Assembly (NCBI GenBank): GCA_963844845.1 | Contig: CAWJPW010000011.1 | Location: 310,001 to 374,000, forward strand | Source: CAWJPW01 sp963844845 | Lineage (GTDB): Bacteria; Acidobacteriota; Thermoanaerobaculia; Thermoanaerobaculales; Sulfomarinibacteraceae | Direction of reading: 5' to 3' | Length of the DNA stretch: 64,000 bases | Shown here: positions 33,673 through 41,924 of the stretch, piece by piece | Numbering within the stretch: position 1 is the stretch's first letter | How the letters are laid out: every line of letters starts with the position of its first letter | The notes under the pieces: generated by a model | What the model saw: the letters and a program-made list of their open reading frames with translations, nothing else | Databases searched by the model: none | Told to the model about the DNA's origin: nothing | Position numbers and translations under genes: made by a program

Positions 33673-34938
33673 CTACACCGGCGCGGGCATGCCGAAGAAG
33701 TAGCCCTGAAGAAGGAACACACCGAGCTCCTGGAGCACGGTCACCTCCTCCTGGCGCTCCACTCCTTCGGCGATCACCATCGCCTGGCTGGTGTGCGCGA
33801 AGCCGGTGATGGCCGAGACCAGGTTGCGCTTGATCGGCTCGGAGGACAGGTCGCGCACCAACATCTGATCGAGCTTGATGTAGTCGGGCTGGATGTCGGC
33901 GAGGATGTGCAGCGAGCTGTAGCCCGTGCCCATGTCGTCGATGGCGATGCGGAACCCTTGCTCGCGCAGCGCCGCCACGTATGCGCGAACCTCGTCCGGG
34001 TTCTCGGCATAGGTGAACTCCGTCACCTCGAGCACGACCTCCCGCGGGGTCCATCCCGCGCCCCGGACCAGCCGCGCGAGCCCCCCCGCCTGGCCCTCCA
34101 GATACTCCAGACCGCGGTTGGAGAGGTTGAGGAAGATGGTGGATCCCAACGGAAGCCGTGCCGCCGAGGCAAGCGCCCGCTCAACGCAAAGCTGCTCGAG
34201 CTCGCCCAGGAGACCGGCCCGATGTGCGAAGCCCAGCAGGTTGTCGGCCGCCTCGAGGTAGGTGTTGGCGGGGCCCCGCGAGAGTGCCTCGTAGCCGATG
34301 ATCGTGCGCTGCGGCACCCGAAAGATGGGCTGGAAGAGCGTGCGCACCAAGCGCTCGCGCAGCACCCGATGGAGCTCACGGAGACGGCCCAGGTCGAGCT
34401 GCTCGCCGCGCCGGCTGAAGTCGCGCTCGGCGTCGGCGATGCCGGCATAGATCGAGCGTTCCACTCGCTGAGCGGGGCGCCGCTTGATCGAGCCCATGCC
34501 GATGCGAAGGGTGAGGGCATGGGGCTCGGCGTCCTCCTCCACCAGCACCGGCAGCGGCGCCGAGAGAAGCTCGAGCAGGCGCCCGCCGTGGCGACTGTCG
34601 GCAGCGAACACCAGGAAGCGGTCGCCCCGGACCTGATCCTGGCACAGCACGCTCTGGGCACCGCTCAGAGTCGCGAGTGCGTTCCGGAGGAAGCTACCAA
34701 CTCCCTGGAGGAGCACGTCGTAGAGCTCCCAGCCTACAACCGCCTCGAGGCTCTGCTCCTGCTCGATACAGAGGAGGAAGACCTGGACACTCCCGCGGCT
34801 GTCCAGCATTCGACGCACCTGGTCGACCACCACCGGAAGGGTGGGGAGCTGGGTCTCCGGGTCGAACAGGCTCGCCCGATACTGCAGAAGCTGAGTCTGC
34901 ATCTCCAGTATTTCGCCGGGCAGGGCGCGCTCACTCAT
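33673..34938 (-). CDS. EAL-domain cyclic-di-GMP phosphodiesterase with degenerate GGDEF-like region
   Basis: 421 aa. Residues about 25-170 resemble a GGDEF fold without the signature (GDRFLVFAADS sits where GGDEF would be). The EAL domain, about 185-420, keeps its key residues: GYEALSRG, FLNLSN, LEVTEFT, IDDMGTGYSSL, DYIKLDQ, IAEGVERQEE and QGYFFG. It probably hydrolyses cyclic di-GMP, with the front region as a regulatory or dimerisation module. No membrane segment is visible. Its start overlaps the stop of the response regulator gene (ATGA), so it belongs to a four-gene operon with a regulator, a histidine kinase and a solute-binding lipoprotein. Confidence 0.87.
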   Translation of the reverse strand: MSERALPGEILEMQTQLLQYRASLFDPETQLPTLPVVVDQVRRMLDSRGSVQVFLLCIEQEQSLEAVVGWELYDVLLQGVGSFLRNALATLSGAQSVLCQDQVRGDRFLVFAADSRHGGRLLELLSAPLPVLVEEDAEPHALTLRIGMGSIKRRPAQRVERSIYAGIADAERDFSRRGEQLDLGRLRELHRVLRERLVRTLFQPIFRVPQRTIIGYEALSRGPANTYLEAADNLLGFAHRAGLLGELEQLCVERALASAARLPLGSTIFLNLSNRGLEYLEGQAGGLARLVRGAGWTPREVVLEVTEFTYAENPDEVRAYVAALREQGFRIAIDDMGTGYSSLHILADIQPDYIKLDQMLVRDLSSEPIKRNLVSAITGFAHTSQAMVIAEGVERQEEVTVLQELGVFLLQGYFFGMPAPV

Positions 34939-35318
34939 GGCTCGCGCTCCCGCTCGAGGCCGAGCAGCTGGCGTACCTCGCGCACCAGGTCGCGCGTCGA
35001 GAATGGCTTGCAGATATAGGCATTGGCACCCAGCTGGAGGCTCCCGAGCTGGTCCTGCTGACCGGTGCGAGCGGAGACGATGAGCACCGGCATGTGGACG
35101 CAGCGGGGGTCGATACGCAGCAGCTTGAGCACCTCGAAGCCGTCGAGGTCGGGCATCATGAGGTCGAGGATCAGGAGATCGGGAGGCGCCGCCAGGAGAT
35201 CGCCCAACGCCGAGCGGCCGTCGGTTGCAACATCGACGCTGAACCCCTCGACCTCGAGGATGGTCCGGATGAGCTCCGCGACGTCGGGTTCGTCATCGAC
35301 GACCAACACCCGTTTCAT
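34935..35318 (-). CDS. Single-domain response regulator (CheY-like receiver)
   Basis: 127 aa, receiver domain only: acidic pair VVDDEPDV, phosphoacceptor Asp in LLILDLMMPDLDGF, the Thr/Ser position in IVSART and the Lys in YICKPFSTRDL. No output domain, so the signal is passed by protein contact, most simply to the EAL protein encoded by the overlapping next gene. The histidine kinase gene ends 1 bp upstream, making it the likely phosphodonor. This arrangement suggests a phosphorelay that tunes cyclic-di-GMP turnover (inference). Confidence 0.92.
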   Translation of the reverse strand: MKRVLVVDDEPDVAELIRTILEVEGFSVDVATDGRSALGDLLAAPPDLLILDLMMPDLDGFEVLKLLRIDPRCVHMPVLIVSARTGQQDQLGSLQLGANAYICKPFSTRDLVREVRQLLGLEREREP

Positions 35319-35319
35319 C

Positions 35320-36951
35320 TCAGGGGCCCTCCTCCGGCGAGATCCTCAGTCTACCAGAGTGATTGTCCCTCGCGACCACGAAGTGACCGCTGCTCGTGTC
35401 CCGAGCGTTGACGGGCAGCCAGACGAAGAAGGTGGCTCCGCGGCCGGGCTCGCTCTCCACCCACACGGTTCCACGGTGCGCCTCCACCGTGGAGCGCACC
35501 AGCGACAGGCCCAGTCCCATGCCCCCGTAGCGCCTCCGTGAGCTGGGGTCGACCTGATGGAAGCGGTCGAAGATCCGCATGTGCTCAGAGGCTGGGATGC
35601 CGACGCCCGAGTCCGCGATGGTGACGAGGACCCCCGGGCGCTCATGGTGCAGGCGGTTCTCGGCTGCGAGACGGATCGAGCCGCCAGCCGGCGTGAACTT
35701 CACCGCGTTGTCAAGCAGGTTGAGGAAGATGCGCTCCAGCTCCTCTTCACTCCCGGTGATCACCGGCAGGTCGGAGGGGGCGTCGAGCGTGCACAGGAGC
35801 TGAACCTGCTCCATACGCGGCAGGAAGGTCTCGACCATGCCGTGGAGCAGCTCACCCAGGCGTACCGCTCCCATCACGGGCTCCCGCCCCGGCTTCTCCA
35901 TCTGCGACAGCTGCACAAGCTCCTCGATGCGCCTCTGCAGCCGGTCGACGTTCTTGGTGCACACCTCCACCGCCCGTTCCGCCCGATCGTTCAGGCGTCC
36001 CAGACCGCCGGCGCCGAGCAGCTCGAGGTAACCGCGCAGGGCGGTGAGCGGCGTCTTGAGCTCGTGTGACACGTTGGCGAGAAGGTCGGCCTTGGCCTGG
36101 TCGAGGGACTCGAGCTCGCGGTTGGCCCGGCGCAGCTCGTCGATGGTACGTCGCAGCTCGGCAGCCATGGAGTTGAACGCCTCCGCGAGGTCCTGCACCT
36201 CGTCGCCCGAGCGCACGTCCACCTGCTCGTCCAGGTGCCCCTGAGAGATCCTCTGCACGCCGTCGTGCAGCTTCTTGAGGCCCTGGGTGATGGTGCGCGC
36301 CACCGGACCGGACACGCCGTACACCACCGCCAGGCCGACGCCGAGGACGACCAGAAGGGCCAGCACCGTGCCCCAGAGCTGTCGTCGCACCGCGCTATAG
36401 CTGAAGGTCGCAACCAGCGAGAAGGTGTGGCGGCCCCATTCCTCCACAGCCGGCGCAACCACCCTGTAGAAGGTCGAGCCACCGGGGCCCGACACCCGCC
36501 GCTCGGTGGCGGCCAAGCTACGGACCGCCTCGAGCAGGGCCGGGTCGCTCACCCGCGGCGCCGCGTCACCCTCGGGGTAGGTGATCAGGTCCGTCCCGTC
36601 CGTGTCCATGGCGACGCGGCCCTCGACATCCACCACCTGGAGCCGCACAACATCGGAGTTCAGCCGCATCCAGTGCTGAAGCTGCTGGCGCAGCATGTGC
36701 CTCCCGGTGGTCCGGAACACCTCCACCGACTTGCTCACGGGCAGGCTGATCAGCGAGGCGAAGGTGGATGCCGACCCCTCCATCGTCCGGGTCATGGAGC
36801 GCTGCTTGCTCACCACGACCGCGGCAAAGGCGAGCAGGAGGCTGAGCACCACCGTCGTGGCCAGGTAGCGCCGGATCCTGTTCTGCAGGCGGCGGCGCTG
36901 CCGCCCTCGGCGTCCCCAGAGCCGCTCGCCAACCGCGTCGGTGATCCTCAT
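35320..36951 (-). CDS. Membrane histidine kinase with periplasmic sensor and HAMP domain
   Basis: 543 aa from ATG 36951, which overlaps the stop of the solute-binding protein gene (ATGA). Two membrane segments (YLATTVVLSLLLAFAAVVV near 35 and GTVLALLVVLGVGLAVVYG near 200) flank a periplasmic sensor of about 145 residues. A HAMP domain (SGPVARTITQGLKKLHDGV) and the kinase core follow: phosphoacceptor His296 in LANVSHELKTPL, N box LLDNAVKFTP, DSGVGIP, and GGMGLGLSLVRS. Coupling to a periplasmic binding lipoprotein encoded immediately upstream suggests that ligand-bound protein may be sensed (inference). Longer in-frame starts upstream lie inside the binding-protein gene and look non-coding. Confidence 0.9.
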   Translation of the reverse strand: MRITDAVGERLWGRRGRQRRRLQNRIRRYLATTVVLSLLLAFAAVVVSKQRSMTRTMEGSASTFASLISLPVSKSVEVFRTTGRHMLRQQLQHWMRLNSDVVRLQVVDVEGRVAMDTDGTDLITYPEGDAAPRVSDPALLEAVRSLAATERRVSGPGGSTFYRVVAPAVEEWGRHTFSLVATFSYSAVRRQLWGTVLALLVVLGVGLAVVYGVSGPVARTITQGLKKLHDGVQRISQGHLDEQVDVRSGDEVQDLAEAFNSMAAELRRTIDELRRANRELESLDQAKADLLANVSHELKTPLTALRGYLELLGAGGLGRLNDRAERAVEVCTKNVDRLQRRIEELVQLSQMEKPGREPVMGAVRLGELLHGMVETFLPRMEQVQLLCTLDAPSDLPVITGSEEELERIFLNLLDNAVKFTPAGGSIRLAAENRLHHERPGVLVTIADSGVGIPASEHMRIFDRFHQVDPSSRRRYGGMGLGLSLVRSTVEAHRGTVWVESEPGRGATFFVWLPVNARDTSSGHFVVARDNHSGRLRISPEEGP

Positions 36952-38390
36952 GGCAGATCGACGTCCCCGAGGCGGAACCGCCCGTCGGTCGGTGGCTTCC
37001 AACGGACTCCGTTGCTCACCGGCACCGAGCGACGCACCTCGACCAGGGGTAGCCACGGCAAGTCCGCGAGGATCTCGTCTCCCGCCGCCACCAGCAGCTG
37101 GTGCTGGGCCACCGGGTCGACGGATGCCTTGGCTTCGTCCACGAGGGCAGCCACTCGTGGGCTGCGGTAGGCCGAGATGTCCCACGCGTCAGGCCCGCGG
37201 CTCGAACCGTGCACGAACGCAAACTCGAAAAGCTCGAGCCCGCTCCCGGTGGTGCAGCTGTAGCCCAGCACCGAGAGGTCATAGTCGCCGCGGTTCAGCA
37301 ACCGCAGCGCCTCCTGGATCGGCAGGGCGTCAACCTTGACGCGGAAGCCGTGCAGGCGAAGCTGGCCTGCGACACCCTCCGCCACCTCCCGCAGAGTGTT
37401 CATCACCACCATGCGGAGCTCGGCCGCGGGTACGGCGTCGGGCTCCAGCCACTGGGGGTTCGGTTGGTAACGTCCGGGCACGTACCCGAAGACCCCCCGG
37501 GGCAGAAGGTCGTTGGCAATCTCCTGATGACGACCGAGGCTCGCCACCAGCGCCGGCCGGTCCACTGCAGCGGCGATGGCCCGCCGTACCCGGAGGTCGG
37601 CGGTGGCCGAGGAGTCGCGCAGGTTGCACACGATGTACGACGACGCCGCGGTGGGCACGCTGATGATGGAAAGGCCCAGCCCAGGCGCGGCGTCCACCGC
37701 CGACGGACTCAGCACCAGGCCCAGCACCGGGCGCATCGACCCGAGCACGCGGATCTGGCGGGCGGGGTCGGACACCACCACGAACTCCGCCTCCTGCGGG
37801 GGGTGAGTCCCCGGCGCCACCGGCGCCACCCGGCGGAGGAGGATCCGTTCCGGCTCCCAGCTCGCCACCTCGTAGGGACCCGAGCCGCAGCCCGGGCGCT
37901 CCGCCTCACCCGCGTCGACGCGGGGCACAACCGGAATGAGGGCCAGGCGTGACATGAGGTCGAGAGGCACGGTGGTGACCACCCGAAGCTCGAGGGGTCC
38001 CAGCTCCCTCACCGCCACCAGGTCCTGAAGGAAGCGCGCGTACGGCGAGCTGCGATCGCGGGTGAGTCGTCTGAGGACGGCTACGGCGTCGGCCGCCGTC
38101 ACCGGCTGCCCATCGTGGTAGCGGAGTCCTGGCCGCACCTTGAGGTCCCAGGTGTACACGTTCGGGTTCGACCACGAGCCGACGATTGCGTCCCCGCCCC
38201 CCCGCTCGTAGGGAGGAGCCGCAATACTTTGGTAGACGTTACCAAGCACCGCATCGGTGAGCTCGTCGAAGCCGCCCAGGGGGTTCTGCACCACAGGGGC
38301 GCTCGCCAGCACAACCGTGAGCCGGCGCGGCGGCTCCTCGCGCCCACAGCCGAGCCCGACCACGACCAAGGCGAGCACCGCGAGTCTCAT
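36948..38390 (-). CDS. Peptide/nickel-type solute-binding lipoprotein (SBP_bac_5)
   Basis: 480 aa from ATG 38390. A lipoprotein signal peptide (MRLAVLALVVVGLGC, lipobox VGLGC) is followed by an SBP_bac_5 domain: YTWDLKVRPGLRYHDGQPVTAADAV is the family signature, then GSGPYEVASWEPERILL and VRRAIAAAVDRPALV. It should bind peptides or similar solutes outside the inner membrane. Here it is fused operonically to a histidine kinase, receiver and EAL gene rather than to permeases, so it may act as a sensor subunit. ATG 38402 is an alternative start; TATGCT ends 7 nt before ATG 38390, hinting at a leaderless mRNA. Oligopeptide ABC ATPases are encoded at 15.7-17.4 kb. Confidence 0.87.
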   Translation of the reverse strand: MRLAVLALVVVGLGCGREEPPRRLTVVLASAPVVQNPLGGFDELTDAVLGNVYQSIAAPPYERGGGDAIVGSWSNPNVYTWDLKVRPGLRYHDGQPVTAADAVAVLRRLTRDRSSPYARFLQDLVAVRELGPLELRVVTTVPLDLMSRLALIPVVPRVDAGEAERPGCGSGPYEVASWEPERILLRRVAPVAPGTHPPQEAEFVVVSDPARQIRVLGSMRPVLGLVLSPSAVDAAPGLGLSIISVPTAASSYIVCNLRDSSATADLRVRRAIAAAVDRPALVASLGRHQEIANDLLPRGVFGYVPGRYQPNPQWLEPDAVPAAELRMVVMNTLREVAEGVAGQLRLHGFRVKVDALPIQEALRLLNRGDYDLSVLGYSCTTGSGLELFEFAFVHGSSRGPDAWDISAYRSPRVAALVDEAKASVDPVAQHQLLVAAGDEILADLPWLPLVEVRRSVPVSNGVRWKPPTDGRFRLGDVDLP

Positions 38391-38473
38391 GTGTCGAAGC
38401 ATACTGATGGAATCGTAACACCGGCGGTCAGTGAGCGGCACGGCGAGGGTGCTCCTGAGCTTTCACCACCGCC

Positions 38474-38890
38474 GAGGCACGCCGGCCGCTTCGCGGCCTC
38501 TCGGCCACTCGGTCGGGCCCCGAGCGCACGCAAGCGTGCGCCGGGTTCCTCCCTCGCAGCCGGCCGTGGCTCCGCCACGGCGGCGTGCCCTCACGCGCTC
38601 CGCAGAACCGACCCGAGGCCGCCTCGGAGCAGGGATCCTCCGGCGGACGTGCCGTCCCGAACACTTTTCCTGGAGCGCCTCCTCATTCGTAGCGCGATCG
38701 CGGAAACAGTGTCCGGGGGGGCACTCACGGCCCGTGCCATTCGGAGAAGTGGCCCAAACAACCAGGTAGGCGACTCGGCGCAGGGCGCGAAGGGGGCTAT
38801 GTTGCCGCTGGGCAGCTTCTACCGTTGCCCCCTTCGCGAACGCGCCGACGGGCGGCGGCCCAGCCGCCGCCCGGGAGCCGGTGCCCGCAG
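38474..38890 (+). repeat. Composite structured repeat, locus 3 (complete C-D-B-linker-A)
   Basis: C is 38474-38590 with all hairpins (GGCCGC-TTC-GCGGCC; GCGCACGC-AA-GCGTGCGC; CCGTGGC-TCC-GCCACGG). D follows, B is 38649-38724, the linker 38734-38763 ends in CCCAAACAACC, and A is 38764-38890. It is the most complete copy in the window. The linker and the central C hairpin, both present here, are precisely missing from locus 2. The A end is 25 bp from the yicC stop. No gene is seen between 38403 and 38915. Confidence 0.8.
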
Positions 38891-38915
38891 AATCAGCCAA
38901 GCGGGCGGCCGCGGC

Positions 38916-39812
38916 CTACTCCAGGTTCTGGACCTGCTCCCGGATGCGCTCGAGGCCGGTCTTGGCGTCCACCAGGCGGGCCGCCACGTCGGCCTCGCGG
39001 CACTTGGAGCCGAGGGTGTTGAGCTCCCGATTGATCTCCTGGCAGAGGAAGTCGAGAGAGCGGCCCACAACACCACCGGCGCTCAGACGCTCGCCAAACT
39101 GCGCCAGGTGCGCCTGGAGTCGCACCACTTCCTCGGCCACATCGGAGCGGTCGGCCTGGAGCGCGGCCTCCTGCAGCATCCGCTCCTCGGGGGCTCCCTC
39201 CTTGCCGATGAGGTCCTCGAGGCGCTGCCGGATCCGCCCCAGCAGGCGCTCACGTACCCCCGCCATCTGTGGCTCGAACCACAGCACGAAGGCCGCCAGC
39301 TCGTCCAGCTCGGCGCGGATCTGCTGCACCAGACGTGCTCCCTCGGCCCGGCGCATCTCCACGAGCTGCGCCACCGCACGGGCGGCGAGCCGGCCGAGGG
39401 TGACGATCTCGTCATCGTCGAGGAGCGCCTGCTCGGCACTGACCGTCACCAGACCGGGCAGCCCCAGCACGTCGCGCAGCCGGACCCCGCCAACGGCCGC
39501 TGCCGGCAGGTCGAGGGCGTCCAGCTGGGTGAGCAGGCTCACCACCGCCTCCCGTTCCACCAAGACCGACGAGGTCGCCGCCGTCTTGCGCTCGAGATTG
39601 AGCTGCACCGAGACGCGGCCTCGCTGCACGCTCTTCGTGACCTCGTCACGCACGGCTGCCTCGACCTCGGGCAGGTCCTCGCGCAGGTTCGTCCTCACGC
39701 CCACGTCGAGGTAGCGGTGGTTCACCGCGCGCACCACCAACGACGCCGCGAAGCGCGGCGACAGCTCGCCGCCGGCGCGGCCGAAACCCGTCATGCTCAC
39801 TACATCTGCCAT
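38916..39812 (-). CDS. YicC family protein
   Basis: 298 aa. The N-terminus VVSMTGFGRAGGEL is the YicC signature (SMTGFGRA). SLVVRAVNHRYLDVGVR follows, and the C-terminal DUF1732 domain ends with SLDFLCQEINRELNTLGSKCREADVAARLVDAKTGLERIREQVQNLE, which is the most conserved part of the family. YicC proteins are endoribonucleases linked to RNA turnover and survival in stationary phase. GGAGG lies 6 nt before the ATG at 39812; a second in-frame ATG lies 8 codons upstream. It follows the acyl-CoA dehydrogenase gene by 38 bp on the same strand. Confidence 0.92.
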   Translation of the reverse strand: MADVVSMTGFGRAGGELSPRFAASLVVRAVNHRYLDVGVRTNLREDLPEVEAAVRDEVTKSVQRGRVSVQLNLERKTAATSSVLVEREAVVSLLTQLDALDLPAAAVGGVRLRDVLGLPGLVTVSAEQALLDDDEIVTLGRLAARAVAQLVEMRRAEGARLVQQIRAELDELAAFVLWFEPQMAGVRERLLGRIRQRLEDLIGKEGAPEERMLQEAALQADRSDVAEEVVRLQAHLAQFGERLSAGGVVGRSLDFLCQEINRELNTLGSKCREADVAARLVDAKTGLERIREQVQNLE

Positions 39813-39850
39813 CGTGTCCTCCGGCGCCCCGTGCATCGAGCGCCTCACCG

Positions 39851-41005
39851 TCAGAGCGCCTCGGCGGCCTCCCTGAGCGCTCGTGCGATGACCATTTTCT
39901 GCACCTCGGACGTGCCCTCGTAGATGGTCGTCACCCGCGCATCCCGGTAGAGCCGCTCCACCGTGTACTCGCGCGAGTAGCCGTAGCCACCGTGCACCTG
40001 CACCGCCCACGACACCATGCGGTTGCACATCTCCGAGGCGAACAGCTTGGCCCGGGCCGACTCGCGGGAGTGGCGGCCCGGCCTGGTGCTCGCCCATACG
40101 GCGTGGTACAGCAGGCCGCGCGCCGCGGCCAGCTCGGTGTCCATCTCGGCCAGCCGGAAGCCCAGACCCTGGTGGTCGATGATCGACTTGCCGAACTGCT
40201 TGCGGTCGCGAGCGTAGCGCAGCGACTCGTCGAGGGCGGCTTGGGCGATACCCACCGCCTGCGCCGCGATCCCCAGCCGCGAGTGGTCGAGAGTGGCCAG
40301 GGCGATCTTGAAGCCCTGACCCTCCTCCCCCAGCACCGCGTTCTTCGGCACCCTCGCGCCCTCGAGGCTCACCATGCACGTCTTGGACGAGCGCAGCCCC
40401 ATCTTCTCCTCGGGCTTGGCCACCACCACGCCGGGCTGGTCGGCATCGAGCACGAAGGCGGTGATTCCCTTGACCCCCATCCCCGGATCCTTGGTCGCCA
40501 GGCAGACGAACGTCTTGGCCACGCCGGCGTTGGTGATCCACGCCTTCGCCCCCTCCAGCTCGAAGTGGTCGCCGGCATCGCGGTAGCGGGTCGTGAGGCT
40601 GGCAGCATCGGAGCCAGCCTCAGGCTCGGTGAGCATGAACCCACCCAGCGCCGAGCCCGAGGTCAAAGGCGGTAGGTAGGTACGCTTGACGTCCTCGGAG
40701 CCGAAGCTGAGGATCGGCCAGCAGCACACCGAGTTGGTCACCGACATGGCCACCGCCACCGAAGCGTCGGCGTAGGCCAGCTCCTGCACCGCGAGCAGGT
40801 ACGAGAGGGTGTCCATGCCGGCGCCGCCGTACTCCTCGGGTACGAACATGCCGAGTAGGCCGAGCTCGCCCATCTCGGTGAAAAGCTCAGCGGGGAACTC
40901 ACCGGTGCGGTCGCGCTCCGCCGCCCCGGGCATCACCCGCTCGCGTGCGAACTGACGCACCATGTCACGGACCATCGTCTGCTGGTCGTCAAGGGCCAAG
41001 TCCAT
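39851..41005 (-). CDS. Acyl-CoA dehydrogenase (short/medium-chain type)
   Basis: 384 aa, standard length. It has PEEYGGAGMDTLSY, the FAD/substrate-binding MLTEPEAGSDAA, WITNAGVA, GLRSSKTCMVSLEGARVP, and the C-terminal QVHGGYGYSREYTVERLYRDARVTTIYEGTSEVQ, with the catalytic Glu in YEGT. It catalyses alpha,beta-dehydrogenation of acyl-CoA with transfer to ETF. GAGGAGGG lies about 4 nt before ATG 41005. It sits upstream of yicC and next to a crotonase-like gene on the same strand, but an R1 repeat remnant separates the latter. Confidence 0.93.
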   Translation of the reverse strand: MDLALDDQQTMVRDMVRQFARERVMPGAAERDRTGEFPAELFTEMGELGLLGMFVPEEYGGAGMDTLSYLLAVQELAYADASVAVAMSVTNSVCCWPILSFGSEDVKRTYLPPLTSGSALGGFMLTEPEAGSDAASLTTRYRDAGDHFELEGAKAWITNAGVAKTFVCLATKDPGMGVKGITAFVLDADQPGVVVAKPEEKMGLRSSKTCMVSLEGARVPKNAVLGEEGQGFKIALATLDHSRLGIAAQAVGIAQAALDESLRYARDRKQFGKSIIDHQGLGFRLAEMDTELAAARGLLYHAVWASTRPGRHSRESARAKLFASEMCNRMVSWAVQVHGGYGYSREYTVERLYRDARVTTIYEGTSEVQKMVIARALREAAEAL

Positions 41006-41104
41006 CGTCCCTCCTCGATCCGCCTCCCCGCTCAAGGAGCCCGGGAGCTGACCTGAGCGGCGGCCCGCAGCCGATTGGCCGCCGTGCCCGTGAGGATATC
41101 AGGA

Positions 41105-41184
41105 CGGCGCTCGCGCGTGGCGGCATCGCCAGGGGCCGCGATGACAAGCGAATGGTCCATTGGGGCTTTCCAAACAGGACACTA
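41105..41184 (-). repeat. MITE-like repeat R1, copy c (truncated)
   Basis: CCAGGGGCCGC, then GCGAATGGTCCATTGGGGC and TTTCCAAACAGGACACTA, match the right-hand 60-80 bp of copies a and b. On the minus strand the tip reads TAGTGTCCTGTTTGG, whose TAG is the stop codon of the crotonase-like gene. No left inverted end is found, so this copy is truncated or diverged. Confidence 0.6.
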
Positions 41185-41796
41185 CTCGAACTCCGGCTCC
41201 CGCCCCTCCAGAAACGCCCGTGCGCCCTCTTCAGGATCGCCCACCGCGAACAGAAGACGGAAGGACGCGAGCTCCAGCTGTCGACCCCCGCCCTCGCCGG
41301 CTCGCGCCCGCATCAGGTCGCGCGCCGCTGTGAGCGCGGCTCGGGAGCGCGTCCGCGGCAAGGGTAGCGCCTCGTCTGGCGCCACAATCGCCTGAGCGAG
41401 ACCCAGCGCCACCGCCTCCGCCGCGGGCACGGCGCCCGGCTCGAGCAACCCCCGGCGCAGCGCCGGCCTGCCGGCCCTTCCCAGCGCCCAGACCACGCCC
41501 GCAGGCACCGGAAGTCCCGGGCCCGGGAGCACCAGCGCCGCGTCGCGGCGGAGGAACACGAGGTCGCACGCAAGGGCCACCTCAAGAGCCGGCGAGGCGA
41601 CGGCGCCCGCAACGTCCGCCACGGTGACCGCCCGTGCGCGGGTCCAGGGCTCGAGCGCTGCCCACGGACAGGCGCTTCCACCGCCGCCTGACGCGACCTC
41701 GAGCACCAGCAGCCCCGGTCGCGCCGCTGCAGCGACCAGGTCGGTGAGGTGGCGCTCGGCTTCGATCGCGTGGTCCCACGTCATCGTCCGCACCAT
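41182..41796 (-). CDS. Crotonase-like (enoyl-CoA hydratase/isomerase family) protein, divergent
   Basis: 204 aa. The central part ASPALEVALACDLVFLRRDAALVLPG matches the crotonase helix-strand that normally carries the oxyanion-hole Gly-rich motif, and ALRRGLLEPGAVPAAEAVALGLAQAIVAPDEAL matches the following ALLTGxxxxAxEAxxxGLV region. The N-terminal strand with the first oxyanion-hole residue is short and altered (LLVLEVASGGGGSACPWA), and the usual catalytic Glu cannot be placed, so activity is uncertain. The context (acyl-CoA dehydrogenase 177 bp away) suggests acyl-CoA metabolism. TACACT lies just upstream; the start may be ATG 41796, the next codon GTG, or ATG 41784. The stop comes from the R1c repeat tip. 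Confidence 0.6.
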   Translation of the reverse strand: MVRTMTWDHAIEAERHLTDLVAAAARPGLLVLEVASGGGGSACPWAALEPWTRARAVTVADVAGAVASPALEVALACDLVFLRRDAALVLPGPGLPVPAGVVWALGRAGRPALRRGLLEPGAVPAAEAVALGLAQAIVAPDEALPLPRTRSRAALTAARDLMRARAGEGGGRQLELASFRLLFAVGDPEEGARAFLEGREPEFE

Positions 41797-41924
41797 GGGA
41801 GTGTATCCCGGACACTCCAGTGCGCGGCGAACCATGCACGGCCGGGAAGGTTCTCGAAATACGCGCCTCCGCAGCGTTGTTTTCTCCATGGAAACGGAAA
41901 TCCGGACATCAACCGAGGTGCACC

